From Acanthococcus lagerstroemiae (taxonomy: Eukaryota; Arthropoda; Insecta; Hemiptera; Eriococcidae): a DNA stretch of 64,000 nucleotides. The position numbers were made by a program, and so were the translations under genes. The DNA lies in assembly GCA_031841125.1 (NCBI GenBank), contig CM063110.1, positions 34,797,214-34,861,213 on the forward strand, written 5' to 3'. Below the pieces are notes generated by a model that saw nothing but the letters and a program-made list of their open reading frames with translations, was not told the origin of the DNA and made no database searches. Shown one piece after another: positions 1 to 11,939 of this stretch; position 1 is the first letter of the stretch, and every line of letters starts with the position of its first letter.

Positions 1-1950
1 CGTGTCAGTTGTCAGCCCCCCTCCACATTCCAAATGGACTATTTGCGCTTACGCCTGTATTATCGTGGATATGTTTTGATATCTACGAGTACGTGCAACT
101 GTGTGTATATCACACCCTGTATAAGTACATCTACAACCTACAAGTGAATAAATGAAACACCCAATTTCAGTTTTCCTCGGTCAACATTATTATGCAATTA
201 CCATCTGTCGATATTTCGAAATCAAGCTCCCGAAAGTCGTAAGTTATATAGAATATCACCGTTTATAGCGATTTTTATTCACCTCGTTTCACGATAAAGT
301 CATATTTCCATCGCTTTCACGTGCTTTTTTATGGAGCACTTCTCTGGTTTTAACTTCGTGTTTCATCTTTGATGGATATGTGGGTTTATCAATGTAATGT
401 GTTGGAAGCGACGTTTAAGAGTGTAAATAGCTATACACAGTATATTACAACCTCCGCTACAAAAACCTGTGATATGTTTTTAAGTTTGTATTCTTCTATC
501 TATATAAGACAACAGGAGGCAAAAGGCGAATGTGTGCGATAGTTATACATAACACGTTATACGCAAACAGTTGGTTTTCAGCATTTACAATGTTAGGATC
601 TCACCCTGCATGCGAAACTTCATTTCGCAGCAAGCTTATGTTATTTCTCTTCTGCAGCTTTATATACGTGTTTGTTCAGCCTCTTATCGCGACCCTTTGT
701 ATTCGATAACTCACTGGAGGTATGTACATACCCACAGTATGAGTATACGTTCTGTCAATTAAAGATACCTACGTAGATGAGAGAGAACGCTCACAATGTA
801 AAGTCACGTTTCGCTTTTGAGAGCATTCATCTCGCGAACCGTATCGAAGTGAAGACAGCGGGGCAGTAAACTTTTTTCCTGAAATCTTGGATGCTATAGA
901 AATTATGCTATTTTTAGAGACGAAAAAAAATGTCCTTGTCTTGTCCTCGATGAGAAAAACTTTGAAACACGAAAACTGAGACTTACCTTTTAGGGGAAAG
1001 AAAAATCTACCTATTTTTAGGAAATGAGAAACACTTTGTTCTAAGGCATCAGTTCGTCACTTTTTAGAGGATTTAAAACGATCATCTACGTATTAGTCTT
1101 AACCAACTGCGGAAGTAGAAGTGGGTCGAACTTTCCTGAACCATTTTTGAATTGAAGTGTTTATTTCCAAAACTTACTAACCAACCAATGGTATTTTTAC
1201 TGTGACTGATAATGAGTTTTTTTTGTGTTTTTTTAGTACTGTGTTACGGTACTAAATTTCAGTCTCAACAGAATCAAACCTCAGAAATGCAATGGGAAGG
1301 ATTTTATACAAGCCCACAGATGAAAATACAATTTGCATCGTATACAATACAAACATTACTTTCTTATTCCTCATATATTTTCATCTGTCGGCTTACATGA
1401 TGTACTATTTATCATTGGTTTACTGGGTCATGAATTTTTGAGCAGGCTTCCTTTTTTTCGCTCAACGATCGATATTTAATTTCGATTATCGTGATAGCAT
1501 GTTTTGACACAAAAGTATGGATTTATTATGTTTTCACATAGAAAAATGTACATCATGTCTTGGCATAAAAAATATTTTACATTGAATATTATAATTTAAA
1601 TCAAGTCATTTAATCTAGAAGTACAAAATTACAAAAAGTGCCCGATTTTATCAAGAAACAAAATTTAGAACAAAAGGTGACGAGAATAGTAGCAGAGATT
1701 TTCTAATTACCAAAATATTCAAGGGCAATAGTTAACATTAATAATAAAAAGGTACCATTTATAGAGCAACTGATGAATCATTGTCAAGACGCAGTCTTCT
1801 GCCGGATATTCAATGTCTTTGTAATACTCTAAAGTTGAGTGATCAAGAACTAGTTTCCTTAACAACTCCTCCACCTCGGCAACGTGATTGAATGGCTGAA
1901 CCCATTTCGGAATGTAATTCTGGAAATCAAAAAATTGTTTTTGAAAACTT
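1..1950. other. AT-rich DNA, no gene recognised
   Basis: Open frames here are short and lack family motifs or plausible splice structure. No repeat shared with the rest of the window was noticed. Confidence 0.6.
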
Positions 1951-1956
1951 ATGTAT

Positions 1957-2335
1957 AGAGTGTAGCTTTGTATGGATGTGAAACGTGGACCACTGGAAAA
2001 CCAAAGAAGAGAAGGATCGAAGCTTTTGAGATGTGATGCTATAGGCGGATACTGAGGATAAAATGAACGGATAAGGTGAAAAATGAGGAAATACTTAACA
2101 GAGTAGTAGGTAAAATGGATATTTTGAATTGTCTGAAAAGAAGGAGAGATAAACTATCAGGGCATAATTTGAAGGGAAAGAATTAGGTAGGTCGGCAAAT
2201 TTTCCAGTATGTTCAACAGATAATCAAGGATTTCAAATGTAAGTGTTATTACGAAATGAAAGAACTTGCACAAGATAGGGAGAAATGGAGAGCTACATCA
2301 AACGGGTCGTTAGACTGATAACCTCATCATCATCA
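1957..2335 (+). mobile_element. LINE 3' end (endonuclease-RT family), 5'-truncated
   Basis: Conceptual translation of the + strand gives YGCETWT, then [14 protein letters not shown] and KWTDKVKNEEIL. This is the characteristic C-terminal block of an insect endonuclease/reverse-transcriptase LINE. Stops interrupt it, so it is dead. A further block ([13 protein letters not shown]) and a short terminal repeat of CAT triplets close the element near 2335. The same sequence, inverted, forms 49345-49760, so both belong to one family. 5' truncation is typical of target-primed reverse transcription. Confidence 0.8.
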
Positions 2336-2339
2336 ATAT

Positions 2340-4300
2340 ATTTTTTCTTCGTCTGTTGCATAAAATTGTGTGGTTCAGCATTGTTGCTAGAATAGTTGTA
2401 GTAGTGTAATGTGGTTTTATTTCAGAACTCTGAATCGATGATTCTGAAGCCCTTTTTGCCTTAAGATAGAAAAGTTTCAGTTATTTGTACTAACAATGGG
2501 GGAAAGTAGACACTGCAGCCGTGTGGTCGTCAAATCCTTTTCCACCGCAAATGATGAAGTTCCTGTGGTCCCTATCTATTCGTCATATTCGTCTGGTAGA
2601 AGTAGTTGCTTCAGGATCTTGACTTTCTGTGAAATTTTACAGATGGCTCCTTCCACGATCATATAATTACCTTTAATATGTTCCGTAACGGGAAGGTACC
2701 ACTCGAAATCAGTACTGGGGGGGGGGGATTCAATTCTTACACATTCTGAATGTGGCCCCTCTTAGGATTTTTTGGGGGGTTCGCTGCTGGTATATATTTT
2801 TTTTAATATATATATTCGCTGTCAAAATCGCCTACTCTTTATATCTCAGAATATACTCGTTCATGTTGCATCAGCGACAACGTAATCTGCATTCTGCATA
2901 AAACTGTGGTTTAACCCAGAATCCGTATCAAGACCTTATATGGTCGACTAATTTCCTACAGCTTTCATTTTGAAACTTATCCACATTGACCGATAGTGTT
3001 AATTAACGTACATTAAAATTGTATTACAAATTTCAAAGTTCGATTCCAAGTACCTGCAGCAAAACTGATGAAGCAGCTAAGAAAATGTTTTTCGGGTTCA
3101 TGATCGCGGTAGTTTGTACCTTTACCCGCTTTGCTAAACTTGAGTTAAAATAACGTACCAGTAGCAGCTGAGAGCGACTACTATGAGTCAGAAACCACAG
3201 AGAAATAATTTTTACCAAAATCATGTTTATTATTGATGAAACCACTAAACAAAGTTTAAATGAAGATTTCTTCAACCGCTCGTACTTATCCGACCCTCAT
3301 TTACTTGCTTTCCTGAACGGCGATGACTAGAAAGGACAACAAATCGATATAACCCTCGGGTTGATATAACTAAGACAATGGATTTGCTTAATGTTTCCCG
3401 CTAATGAATTAGATCTATTTAAGAATAATGTAACCCTGTGTTGTGTAATGGTACACGCTCTTCGCTATAACGACACGCAACAAATTATACCAGGAATACC
3501 ACTTTCTTCAACCATCGAATGACCAGTTGTAGGATCTTCGTCGAAACATTGACAGGAGAACCTTGTATGGTTTGGATTTGTGCAGGTCTCAAACCGTAGA
3601 CGGATCTCAAGAGCCCGAGAGTTGAACTGCTTTATTTAGAAAGATTGGACGGTTCGTTAATGTGCTCATCTACTTGAATCTTTCCCAAACAACGGCAGAG
3701 GTCTTCATTTCACAACTAAGAAGGAAAGTCCAGTGCATCGAACAGACTCCTGAATATCAGCTAACTTTCCTGCATCTTCGAATGGCCACTCATCACCAGG
3801 GTTTTTGCACAATTTGGCTAACGGTTGTTGTACTTCGCCAACATTTAATAAAGACTAAGTGTATTTATTGAGCATTCTAACAAAATGTAGGAGTGGTGTA
3901 GTGGTCAAGTCGAAACGGCGATTAAATCTAAAATTACATGGGCTCTTCCGGCCTTATCCCCGTTTTCAATAAATTAGACGAAATTAAGCAAACATTGTGC
4001 ATTTCTCAAATTTGAGGTAAACATAGCCGCGTATTCGAACTTACTTGAAACCTTTTTCCAGTGTTTGAATACTCGTATTATTTGTAGAAGTACAGTGTTG
4101 CTTGAAAGAAGAAGTACTATTTCTGTGTTATAATTTTCTATAAGAAAACGGCTGATTTTTAAACCTGTTTTATTGCGTATTATAGAATAGTTCAGTGCTA
4201 GAAAACATTTTTTTTTTTAAATTAAGTTTGAGTTCATACGTAGCATCTTACATAGTACATACCGAGTTTGATACGCGTGTAGTTTCCCTTGATTTTTCAG
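2340..4300. other. no gene recognised
   Basis: AT-rich sequence with a G-tract near 2718-2727. The short open frames have no family signature. A GTGGTGTAGTGGTCAAG motif at about 3892 recalls a tRNA A-box, but no cloverleaf follows. Confidence 0.5.
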
Positions 4301-4310
4301 GAGTTCTTGA

Positions 4311-4470
4311 ATTCGGACCTAGCAACGTAATGGCTGACATCTGGCGGAAGTTTTCTACAACATCTAGTTCTTTTATGTTCTTATCAATATTCAAATAAAA
4401 TCGTACACTTATATCCTAACGTTGATAAGGAATTCAATGTAAAGTCGTAAAATGACATCAGCGCGCCACC
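4311..4470. repeat. dispersed repeat, copy 1 (second copy at 42586-42715)
   Basis: About 55 bp beginning ATTCGGACCTAGCAACG is nearly identical to 42586-42642, and similarity resumes further on (AATTCAAT then AAAGTCGTAAAA in both). Family unknown; no coding content. Confidence 0.75.
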
Positions 4471-4635
4471 ACGTTGCAGGTCCGAATTGGCATGAAAGCT
4501 TATGTAATTCTTAGACCATACACGAAATAATGTAATTGTACGTTTGATCACATGATCACAGTTTCGTTAGTTTCACAAAGCGCCATACCAGATGTTAACT
4601 ATTTTAATTGGAGTTCCCAATTGGTTCGGATGAAG

Positions 4636-4786
4636 CACCAGATACCCGAGTGTAGTCATACGTCATCCTATTTCCAAAAGCGCCCGTCGATGCCGAATCC
4701 AACTATCCGGAGAGTACCGCGTAGTCAATGCGGTATCGACGGGCGCTTTTGGAATCAAGATGGCGTATGACCATACTTGGGTCTGT
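4636..4786. mobile_element. hairpin MITE
   Basis: The two halves are reverse complements. The left arm from ACCAGATACCCGAGTGTAGT pairs with the right arm ending in ACTTGGGTCTG, and the core CCAAAAGCGCCCGTCGAT pairs with ATCGACGGGCGCTTTTGG without mismatch. No protein coding. Target duplication not clear. Confidence 0.75.
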
Positions 4787-4920
4787 AGCGCTCTAGTTCA
4801 GATGCACTGATCTTTAGATACTAAGGAAATACGATATCCGTTTGTAGAAACAGTGACGCAGTCAAGGGGGTGACTTGTGGAGCTGAAGCCATCCACAGAA
4901 GGTCTAAATTTTTTAAACTA

Positions 4921-6483
4921 CAGTACACTTCCGATTATTTGACGTGAAATATTTCTGCCCTGTTATTTGACCTATCGATTATTTGACCTTTTCCGTATAA
5001 CTTGACCATCAGCTGACCATTTTCCTTCTTCTTTGACGTTTATTTTGGTGTGTCACCAGGAGGTACTGAAGACAATGAAAAACAACTGAGGAGTTATCTG
5101 TCAAAAGGGCCCCTGACGAATAGGAATCATATTCAAGATGATTATAGCTGAAATCTCTTCAACCCTTAGATAACGATTATAAGATCGTGGAGGAAGTTGT
5201 TGGATCATAGAGCGACGGATGAGTGTTGGGGAGAAATGAAGGGAGCCGAAAATAAAAAGACTTGATCGAAATTGTTGTAAATTCTGAAGAAGAAGCGGAA
5301 ATCCTTGTGTTTTTGAGAAGAGTATCAGGATGTAACGATGTTGGGTAAGAAGATCTTATCGAGTGGACGGTTGCTGAACAGAGAACATTGAGTTAACTAA
5401 CGACGACTTGAACTCGGTAAAAAAAGAAGACAGTAAGGCAGACATAAGTAGTGATGATGAGGTGACAGAAACCCGATTGTCTTTGAGCAATTGAAACACT
5501 TTCAAGTTATATGGAACACCAAGAGGAATTCACTATGGCTGAAGCAATTACAAACAGGAGATGAAAAAAGGTCACACTGGGAAAAAAATTGGTGTTTCGA
5601 AACAGTAGTCCAACACCGATGTTTTTTAGATCGTAACCTAATTTTTATGTACAATATGTACTATGTACATAAATGTAAGTTGTACTGTATCAACTGTACA
5701 TATGAGGAGCGATTTTCCAAAGCGGCCTCCGTCCAGTTTTATATTTTTTTCGCGAGAAAGAAAAAACTTGGTGTATCCCTATATTACACCTACATGTCAC
5801 GGTTGATAGTCGGGTTGCCTAGTAGAACACTTTCAGGAATTTATCTCGTTGAAATATTGAATATACCTTGTACAGGAGACGCGCGTGACAGTCGCGAAGT
5901 GGGGATCTCCTGGATAGAGGCCATTTTGGAACAACATTTTTGAATTATTAGTTTTGGTTTGGCACAAAATTAGACATACTGTTTCTTTCAGTAGATTCTA
6001 ACTCATAAAATTCTCAAGATAATATCGATTCCTCTATTGTGATAAAAATATGTGAACAGAGGCTGTTTTGGACGAACTTTTTTCTTCTCTTTGCGAGTCT
6101 ATTTTGGCTTCTTACATGCGTTAAATTCGCGTGTGATTTTGTTCGGGCCACAATATGTATTACTGGATTCCTCACCAGATGGCGCTATGTAACAATTTTT
6201 CAAAAAAAATGGATAGAGGCCGTTTTGGAATATCGCTCCTCATATATGTGCAGTTTTGTATGTAGTATTGTGCTGAACAAAAATACAATATTCATTTGTA
6301 ATAATTGAGAAAAAATCTTGTGTTGTGACTACATATGCAAAATAGTACAAAACGGGTAATGGAAAGGTAAAAAAACCATAATTACGCATTAAAAATCAAT
6401 GGCAAAAAATCAGTATTATTTAATTTTTCGATTATTTGACGGACCCGAGTTCCAAATTAGGTCAAGTAATTGGAAGTATACTG
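4921..6483 (+). mobile_element. decayed pogo/Tigger-like DNA transposon
   Basis: The ends are imperfect terminal inverted repeats: CAGTACACTTCCGATTATTT at 4921 pairs with the reverse complement of the 6460-6483 end (CAGTATACTTCCAATTACTT). The motif GATTATTTGAC recurs inside both ends. CAGTA termini fit pogo-type Tc1/mariner elements. A TA precedes the left end; the right flank is GTA, so the TA duplication is imperfect. Translation of 5185-5470 shows pieces resembling the C-terminus of pogo transposases (SWRKLLDH, then EDLIEWTVAEQ and an acidic stretch), broken by stops and frameshifts. Confidence 0.6.
5183..5475 (+). pseudogene. pogo-like transposase C-terminal remnant
   Basis: In one frame 5184-5225 reads RSWRKLLDHRATDE. 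In another, 5338-5370 reads DVG, a stop, then EDLIEWTVAEQ, followed by ELTNDDL and an acidic KADISSDDEVTE run. Pogo/Tigger transposases end with an SW..L segment followed by an acidic tail like this. Stops and frame changes make it non-functional. The N-terminal helix-turn-helix and DDD core were not found. This identification is by pattern and is tentative. Confidence 0.45.
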
Positions 6484-6489
6484 GTAGTT

Positions 6490-9230
6490 CTTTAAATTTA
6501 CTCAACAAAATTCCAAAGAATGAAAAAAATCAAAAATTTTACACCTTCACTGTGTTCTCGTATCGTGTGGTGTAAATCATCAAAGTCAAAACGCGTACAC
6601 AGAATAAATTTTGTTGCATCCAGTTTTCCTAAATCTACTTTTTATCAGTTCGTTTTTGTTCCCAAAGCGGATTACTGAATTGATAGGAGGAATATGCAGT
6701 AGGTGAATAAGTTCAAAAATATCGAGTCGAACCCCACCTAAATATTTTCGGTAAATTTGTAACATTGAGCCAATGTAAATATTACAGTTCAATGTTAGCA
6801 ACTGTAGGAAAAACCTGAAGTCCAGCCCACCCCATGAGAAAACCCTGTCTGTGCCACTGCGTGGAAAAGTGCAAAATCTCTAATAAACCGTGTACGTGGT
6901 TCAGTCTGCGGTTATTATTGACTCCGGTTCCGCGATAAGGAACTCGGACTGCTTGACCCCTTATGTTACTCAGTTGAAATGAGTAAACAGTCTCTGTTTT
7001 CCGCCTCTTGATGAAGGTAGCAATATGAGTGAAATAAGTTATATCGGTTCTATCATCTCATCCATCTTATGACTTTATCAATCTGCCTTATCAAACGATT
7101 GATGGGAAAGCCCATTAGTCTTGCATGAGGAAACCTATACGTATATGTAGTGTCGAGGACCAGTAAACGCACAGTGGTCCAGTTTTACGTGTTGAAAGCC
7201 ACATGTTTCCCCCTTTCCCCTGGGTACCATCAGGTAACACTTCGCACTTCCATATTCTAGCGGTTTTCTTGACTCCCGCCGGATTTCCGCAACTTCTCGC
7301 CGATGACACTCGCGGATACTGTTATGGAACGATTTTCCGAACCCCCGTGGGGCACTGCCACGTACACTACCACCGAGCCACTCTTCATTCTTAAATTATA
7401 TTATTACAGATGGCTCACCAGTCTCGTCTATTGGCCGCCAATAAAACAAACGAATTGCTTTCCTGCCATCGCACCAGTTCCTCGGTATAATTCGGCTTAT
7501 CCGTTAATTAGTCGCAGGAGTGCTGCGATTGTTTTCACTCTCACACACGGCGAATACCCAACGGGCCGTGCTATTGCTCGCTATTCGACGGAAATTATAA
7601 TAATCAGTCGGCTAATACTTTTCATTTCCTTATTGCATTGTTTCAACATTTCTACGGCTTAGTCACGTCTCTCGTCTATTGGTCCACTCCTATAGACCGG
7701 CGATATCACAGCGGTGCTCTCGTCTCGGGCACTTACTCTTATCTTGCATGTATACTCTTCGATTATTCTCCTCTACATATATCTTACCACATTACTTTCT
7801 CAATTTTTACGTGCCCTGTACAGATTGTACCTAAGCTGCATGGTATACGTACACATATGCACCGTACATTATAAAAACAACATACTTTGTATACATGTAT
7901 GAGTATTGCAGGTACGTATAAAGAGTTGAACGTACAAGGCGACCAAATAATTACGAAATTTTCCACAATAGACCTTCTAAAGTTGACCCATTGTTTGATA
8001 AATAGGTTAAATTGAAACTCAAATCGGTATTCAGATACCTATAAGGCATACTGAAAGATCGGAAATAACGTTTAGTGTAACTTAGTCACGGCTTCTTCCG
8101 TCGGACGATCTTCTTTTTTCGGGACTTCTAACAACTGCATTGTATGCTCTCTAATTAACATTCGCGCTGAAGGTACACTCAGTCGTTTACAATTAAGTTA
8201 ATAGTGAAAGAAAACCGCGACACAAAGCTGCGTATTGGCGCAGATTTTAGCCCAAACCTTGGAAGTTCGAACGGAAAGACGAAGACAGCTTCCTAGTTAG
8301 GTGCCCTGCGATGGCACCCCTGTTGAGGGAATGAAAATAATACAAATTCGACAGAGTTGTACGAGTTGTATTACTAATCGGATGCCCATATACGTTGTCT
8401 ATTGTCTCTCTGCTACGTCCTGTTCTTGTAATTTAAGTCACTTGTTACGTCTAAATACACACAGGATATGATATATTCTGAAAGTTTCCAACTTCCGGCA
8501 AATTATCATAGTATGGCAGTCGAGGCATTGAGGGTGGAGTGTTTTCGAAATCAATGCGAGGACAGAGAGCAAATCATGAAACCAGTGGGAAACGAAGCCG
8601 AAGCGATCACGAGTGGAACACCCGAAAAAGGAACTTCGATGAAACCTTGAAAATTAAATGGGAGGAAGAAGAGGACAGGAAGCTATAAAAGGATTGAGCG
8701 AGAACATGCGAAGGAGGTAAATAAGATTAAAGTTAAGGATAATGAGAACTTCTGATACTAGAACACTCCGCCAACTTTACGTTAGAAGAAGATCTACTTG
8801 CCAAATTATTTTGAACAACCCTGCCTCGAACTTCGGATAAATTAGGTCGTGTGACTGAAAATCTACCTTATTTCTGTTCGCCTCATTATACAGCTGCGTA
8901 ATTTATCTAGGTTAAAAAGTAAAATTTGGTTCAGGCTTCAACTGCCCATCATAGTAAACTGCTGGGAGTGGTGATGAGCTCAAACTAGATTTGTTGTATT
9001 ATTCTGTTTAGTGGTGGTGATCTCGTAGAAGAGTGTTCGTGATTCGATAGACTGTATTGAACACAATTCTGCTCCAATCAGTGAGAGGAGGAAGATGATG
9101 AAAATCTTATTTCAGCTAGGTACTCTAAATATCTTTTATTATTCTAACTATGATACAAGGTTGTAGGATTAGATGGGGACATCCTCCTCCCTGAGGTTTG
9201 ATTATCTGCTTCAGCTGAAAAATCAGTGAC
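6490..9230. other. no gene recognised
   Basis: Mixed sequence; 7200-7760 and 8090-8650 are somewhat less AT-rich but show no family motif, splice structure or inverted ends. 7303-7662 has an open frame of 119 codons without any recognisable signature, which I regard as chance. Confidence 0.5.
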
Positions 9231-9239
9231 TCCATTAAG

Positions 9240-9398
9240 AAATTTTCAAAAAAATTTGAGACTCCGAGAAGTTTTTACTTGTCAGGGTCGGCTACGAGTA
9301 GCCGAGCCTATTGCAATCGCTTTTTTTCCCTTTCTCTTCTCCAGCTCAGTTAATAATTCAGTTCAGTGGTGTGCATATTACGTGAAGCCAATCCGTAT
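9240..9398. repeat. left part of dispersed GTTCAGT repeat, interrupted by a hAT element
   Basis: The text AATTCAGTTCAGTGG then CGTGAAGCCAATCCGTAT continues at 11740 with GATTTAGCTCTTCATGGTC. The uninterrupted order occurs, inverted, at 39480-39590. 9399-11739 is therefore an insertion into an older repeat. Confidence 0.75.
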
Positions 9399-9538
9399 CA
9401 GTGGCGTGCATTCTAGGTAAGCGAGCTAAGCGCCGCTTACCGTGAAAAATCTCAAGAATAAGTTTTTATACATATCAACTTGTAACCAATAAAAGATGTG
9501 AAGCATTGGGTAAAAAATTGATCGCATTGCCGCTTATT

Positions 9539-10203
9539 CAGTGTTGCCGGTGGAAAGCCTGAAAAATGTGCCACTTCGTGCCACCTGTCACTTTATAGAA
9601 TAAAGAGTGGTAGAGCCGAATAAAGCCTAGAGCGCGCATGACACATTACATTGTTATGAGCACATTGATCGCTGTAATTCATTTTCTCTTTTTCTTTTAC
9701 AACTTTCAAGTTCAAATCTAATTCTCTTTGAACAAAAAAAAAAAAAAAAAAAAAATGTACATAAACATTAATTTTTTGTTAGTGTTCAGGCTCAGCTAGT
9801 CAATTATGATTACAAATTACATTACCGCGATAACTTTAGGGCCTACAGGGTGCTCCCAAGTATTGGTACTGGTATCGATCCTAGTGATACCTTTCACAAA
9901 TGTATCGATACCAAATTTTTTCGATAATCAATGATTAATAACAAATTTTGCAGTCTGCAGCGAACCGTCCTGTCCTGTAGTCATGTACTACAGTACAGAC
10001 ATTTAGACGGGATTTTTTCACGCGTGAATTATTATTTTCCATTCTATGAAGAAAATTGCGTATTCCCCCCCCCCCCCCCAGCCCTCCCCAAAAAAACGAT
10101 TATCAACAGAAAATATGCCATATTATCTTAATGTGACACACAATGAGCCACCAAAATAGAAATGTGCCAATGTGGCTCAAATGTGCCACCACCGGCAATC
10201 CTG
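9539..10203. mobile_element. short TIR element nested in the hAT element
   Basis: Ends CAGTGTTGCCGG and CCGGCAATCCTG form a 12-bp imperfect inverted repeat. CTTATT lies immediately outside both ends (9533-9538 and 10204-10209), a 6-bp direct repeat consistent with a target duplication. The motif GTGCCAC recurs inside both ends. Non-coding. hAT-like by its ends. Confidence 0.7.
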
Positions 10204-10574
10204 CTTATTACATTTATAAACTCAGAATTCACGTTAAATAAATGGCGCTGTCTTGTCGTTGCTGGTTGAGGAGAAAGCTGAAACAGAAGCGTTCACTGTT
10301 CGGCAAAGCTTGTATGTACTCGTATGTATTTGTATCAGGGCAGCGATCCGAATATCGCTTATTTTTCATATTGCACGTAAACTCATACACGACGTACGCT
10401 CCGTCTCTGTATTACTGGCCAATACAAGAACACACTAGCATGTTTAACGCGACAAAAACTGTGCGCTTTGTAAGCGATTTTAATATCGCTTATGGCTAAT
10501 CGAACGTTGAAGTTGGTAGTGAAACGTGATTAATGTTCTACTAGTCAGCCCACAAAATGCATATTTATGGGATC

Positions 10575-10690
10575 TAATTTAAGGGTGGGGGAAACTTACT
10601 CCCTCCCCCTCTGTCGGAATTTTTTACTCAGCAGTTGGGAAAATTTACCATTTCAGTTAGGCGGAGTTGGAAAAAGCCAAGGGTACATAT
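10575..10690. repeat. dispersed repeat R-A, partial copy
   Basis: Contains CAGCAGTTGGGAAAATTTAC and AGGCGGAGTTGGAAAA, shared with 49190-49240 and 57225-57270. Non-coding; usually flanked by pyrimidine- or purine-rich mononucleotide tracts. Confidence 0.7.
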
Positions 10691-11439
10691 CATTTGCGGA
10701 AATCCCAGTCCATTCAAACCTACTCGTTAGTTATCATTTGCGATAATACGAATGTTACAATTGCGGAGGAAGAAATGTGCTATATTGTTGTTTTTTGCGG
10801 AATGTAAAGCATATGGTGATGTTGATGTACAGAGAACGGGAAAAAGACTATCCCGATGCGCAATCAGTTACCCTAGTTACCTTCAGATTACCCAGAAACC
10901 GGTCAGTTACCCTTGGTTTCTCTTCAGTTACCTGGGTAAGTTACCCATTTGCCACCCTCAGACAGTGCTGTGAATGTAGTCGTGGAGGAAACAGGCCATT
11001 ACCATGATAAAATTTCGGAGAGGAAAATGCAAACAATCACCATTAAAGGAAACGGCAAGAGAAAAGCCAGTGAAGATACGAGTGCCCGGCCGAATAAAAT
11101 TATTCGTCAAGAATTGCGTTCCACCGAAAATACAGTCGGAATAAATTCTAGAAATGTAGTGAGTGATGATTTAGTCATGTATCGAGAAAAGAGAACACGT
11201 CTGCCGACTTTGCCAAAAAATATTTCAGAAGGTGGATCACATCAGGTGAGAAGGATGGCTGAAACAAGCTAAACCTATGCTATTTCGAAAAAGTAGTCTT
11301 TTCGTTTTTCCGCGAATAATATTGTATTTTTCAGCAATTGTAAATTTTATTTTTCGCATATGCAAAGTGTTTTCTTCCGTAAATGAAATTTTATTTTCCC
11401 CGCAAATGACATGCTGACTTCCGCAAATGAAAGATACCA

Positions 11440-11690
11440 AAATGAAACCAGACAAAGGTTTTTTTTGTTTTTTTGCTTTAATATTTGGGAATTGAGTTGA
11501 GAAGCTGAGAAAATCCAATAAGTCAAAGGTTTTTTTTTTGGTTTTGATATTTGGGGATTTCGAGTTGAATCAGTTGGAAAAATCCAACAAGTCAAAATGT
11601 TTTTTTTTGCCTTGATACTTGAGAATTTTCAATTGAGTGAGTTGGGACTTCCACAGCCCCCCCCTCTGGAAAAACTCTTTGGTACGTCCC
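11440..11690. repeat. dispersed repeat R-A, tandem subrepeats
   Basis: Three subrepeats of about 60-70 bp, each with a T-run, TTTGATA/TTTGATAC, GAGTTGA and AAAATCCAA(C/T)AAGTCAAA, end in a C-tract and CTCTGGAAAAACTC. The same order appears at 49255-49345 and 55855-56025. Confidence 0.75.
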
Positions 11691-11739
11691 TGTCTACGCT
11701 TATCGCTTACCTCCTAGAAAAACTCACCGCACGCCACTG

Positions 11740-11930
11740 ATTCGTATGATTTAGCTCTTCATGGTCATAATTCAGTTCAGTGGTCGACATTTCCATGGAA
11801 ATTTTTTTTCCAGCCACGCGCTCATTGATCGTGATCTTAGCTGGCGTGTTGTTACTGCGCGACGGCAGGTCTGCAGCCGTGTTGTTAATAGAAATTTCCA
11901 TGGAATTTTTTTTCTTAGGGTATGATCAGA
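11740..11930. repeat. right part of dispersed GTTCAGT repeat
   Basis: Continues the repeat broken at 9398: GATTTAGCTCTTCATGGTC, AATTCAGTTCAGTGG and two TTTCCATGGAA palindromes. The same blocks recur at 39480-39960. Confidence 0.7.
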
Positions 11931-11939
11931 TCGGATTAT

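Larger units (their letters stand above)
9399..11739. mobile_element. hAT-type element, 2.3 kb, with 8-bp target-site duplication
   Basis: The ends are CAGTGGCGTGC (9399) and GCACGCCACTG (ending 11739), an exact 11-bp terminal inverted repeat. Flanks are ATCCGTAT (9391-9398) and ATTCGTAT (11740-11747): an 8-bp direct repeat with one mismatch, as hAT transposases make. Subterminal similarity extends inward (CTAGGTAAGCGA / TCGCTTACCTCCTAG). I found no transposase inside; it looks non-autonomous and holds other repeats, including a nested element at 9539-10203. Confidence 0.8.

Noticed and set aside
3892..3960. tRNA-like or SINE A-box motif
   Set aside because: Only the A-box-like word is present; no B-box at the right distance and no cloverleaf.
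5491..5943. 150-codon open frame on the + strand
   Set aside because: It lies inside the decayed pogo-like element, has no protein-like motif and crosses repeat sequence; chance open frame.
7303..7662. 119-codon open frame
   Set aside because: No recognisable domain, no splice context, overlaps other frames of similar length; not supported as a gene.
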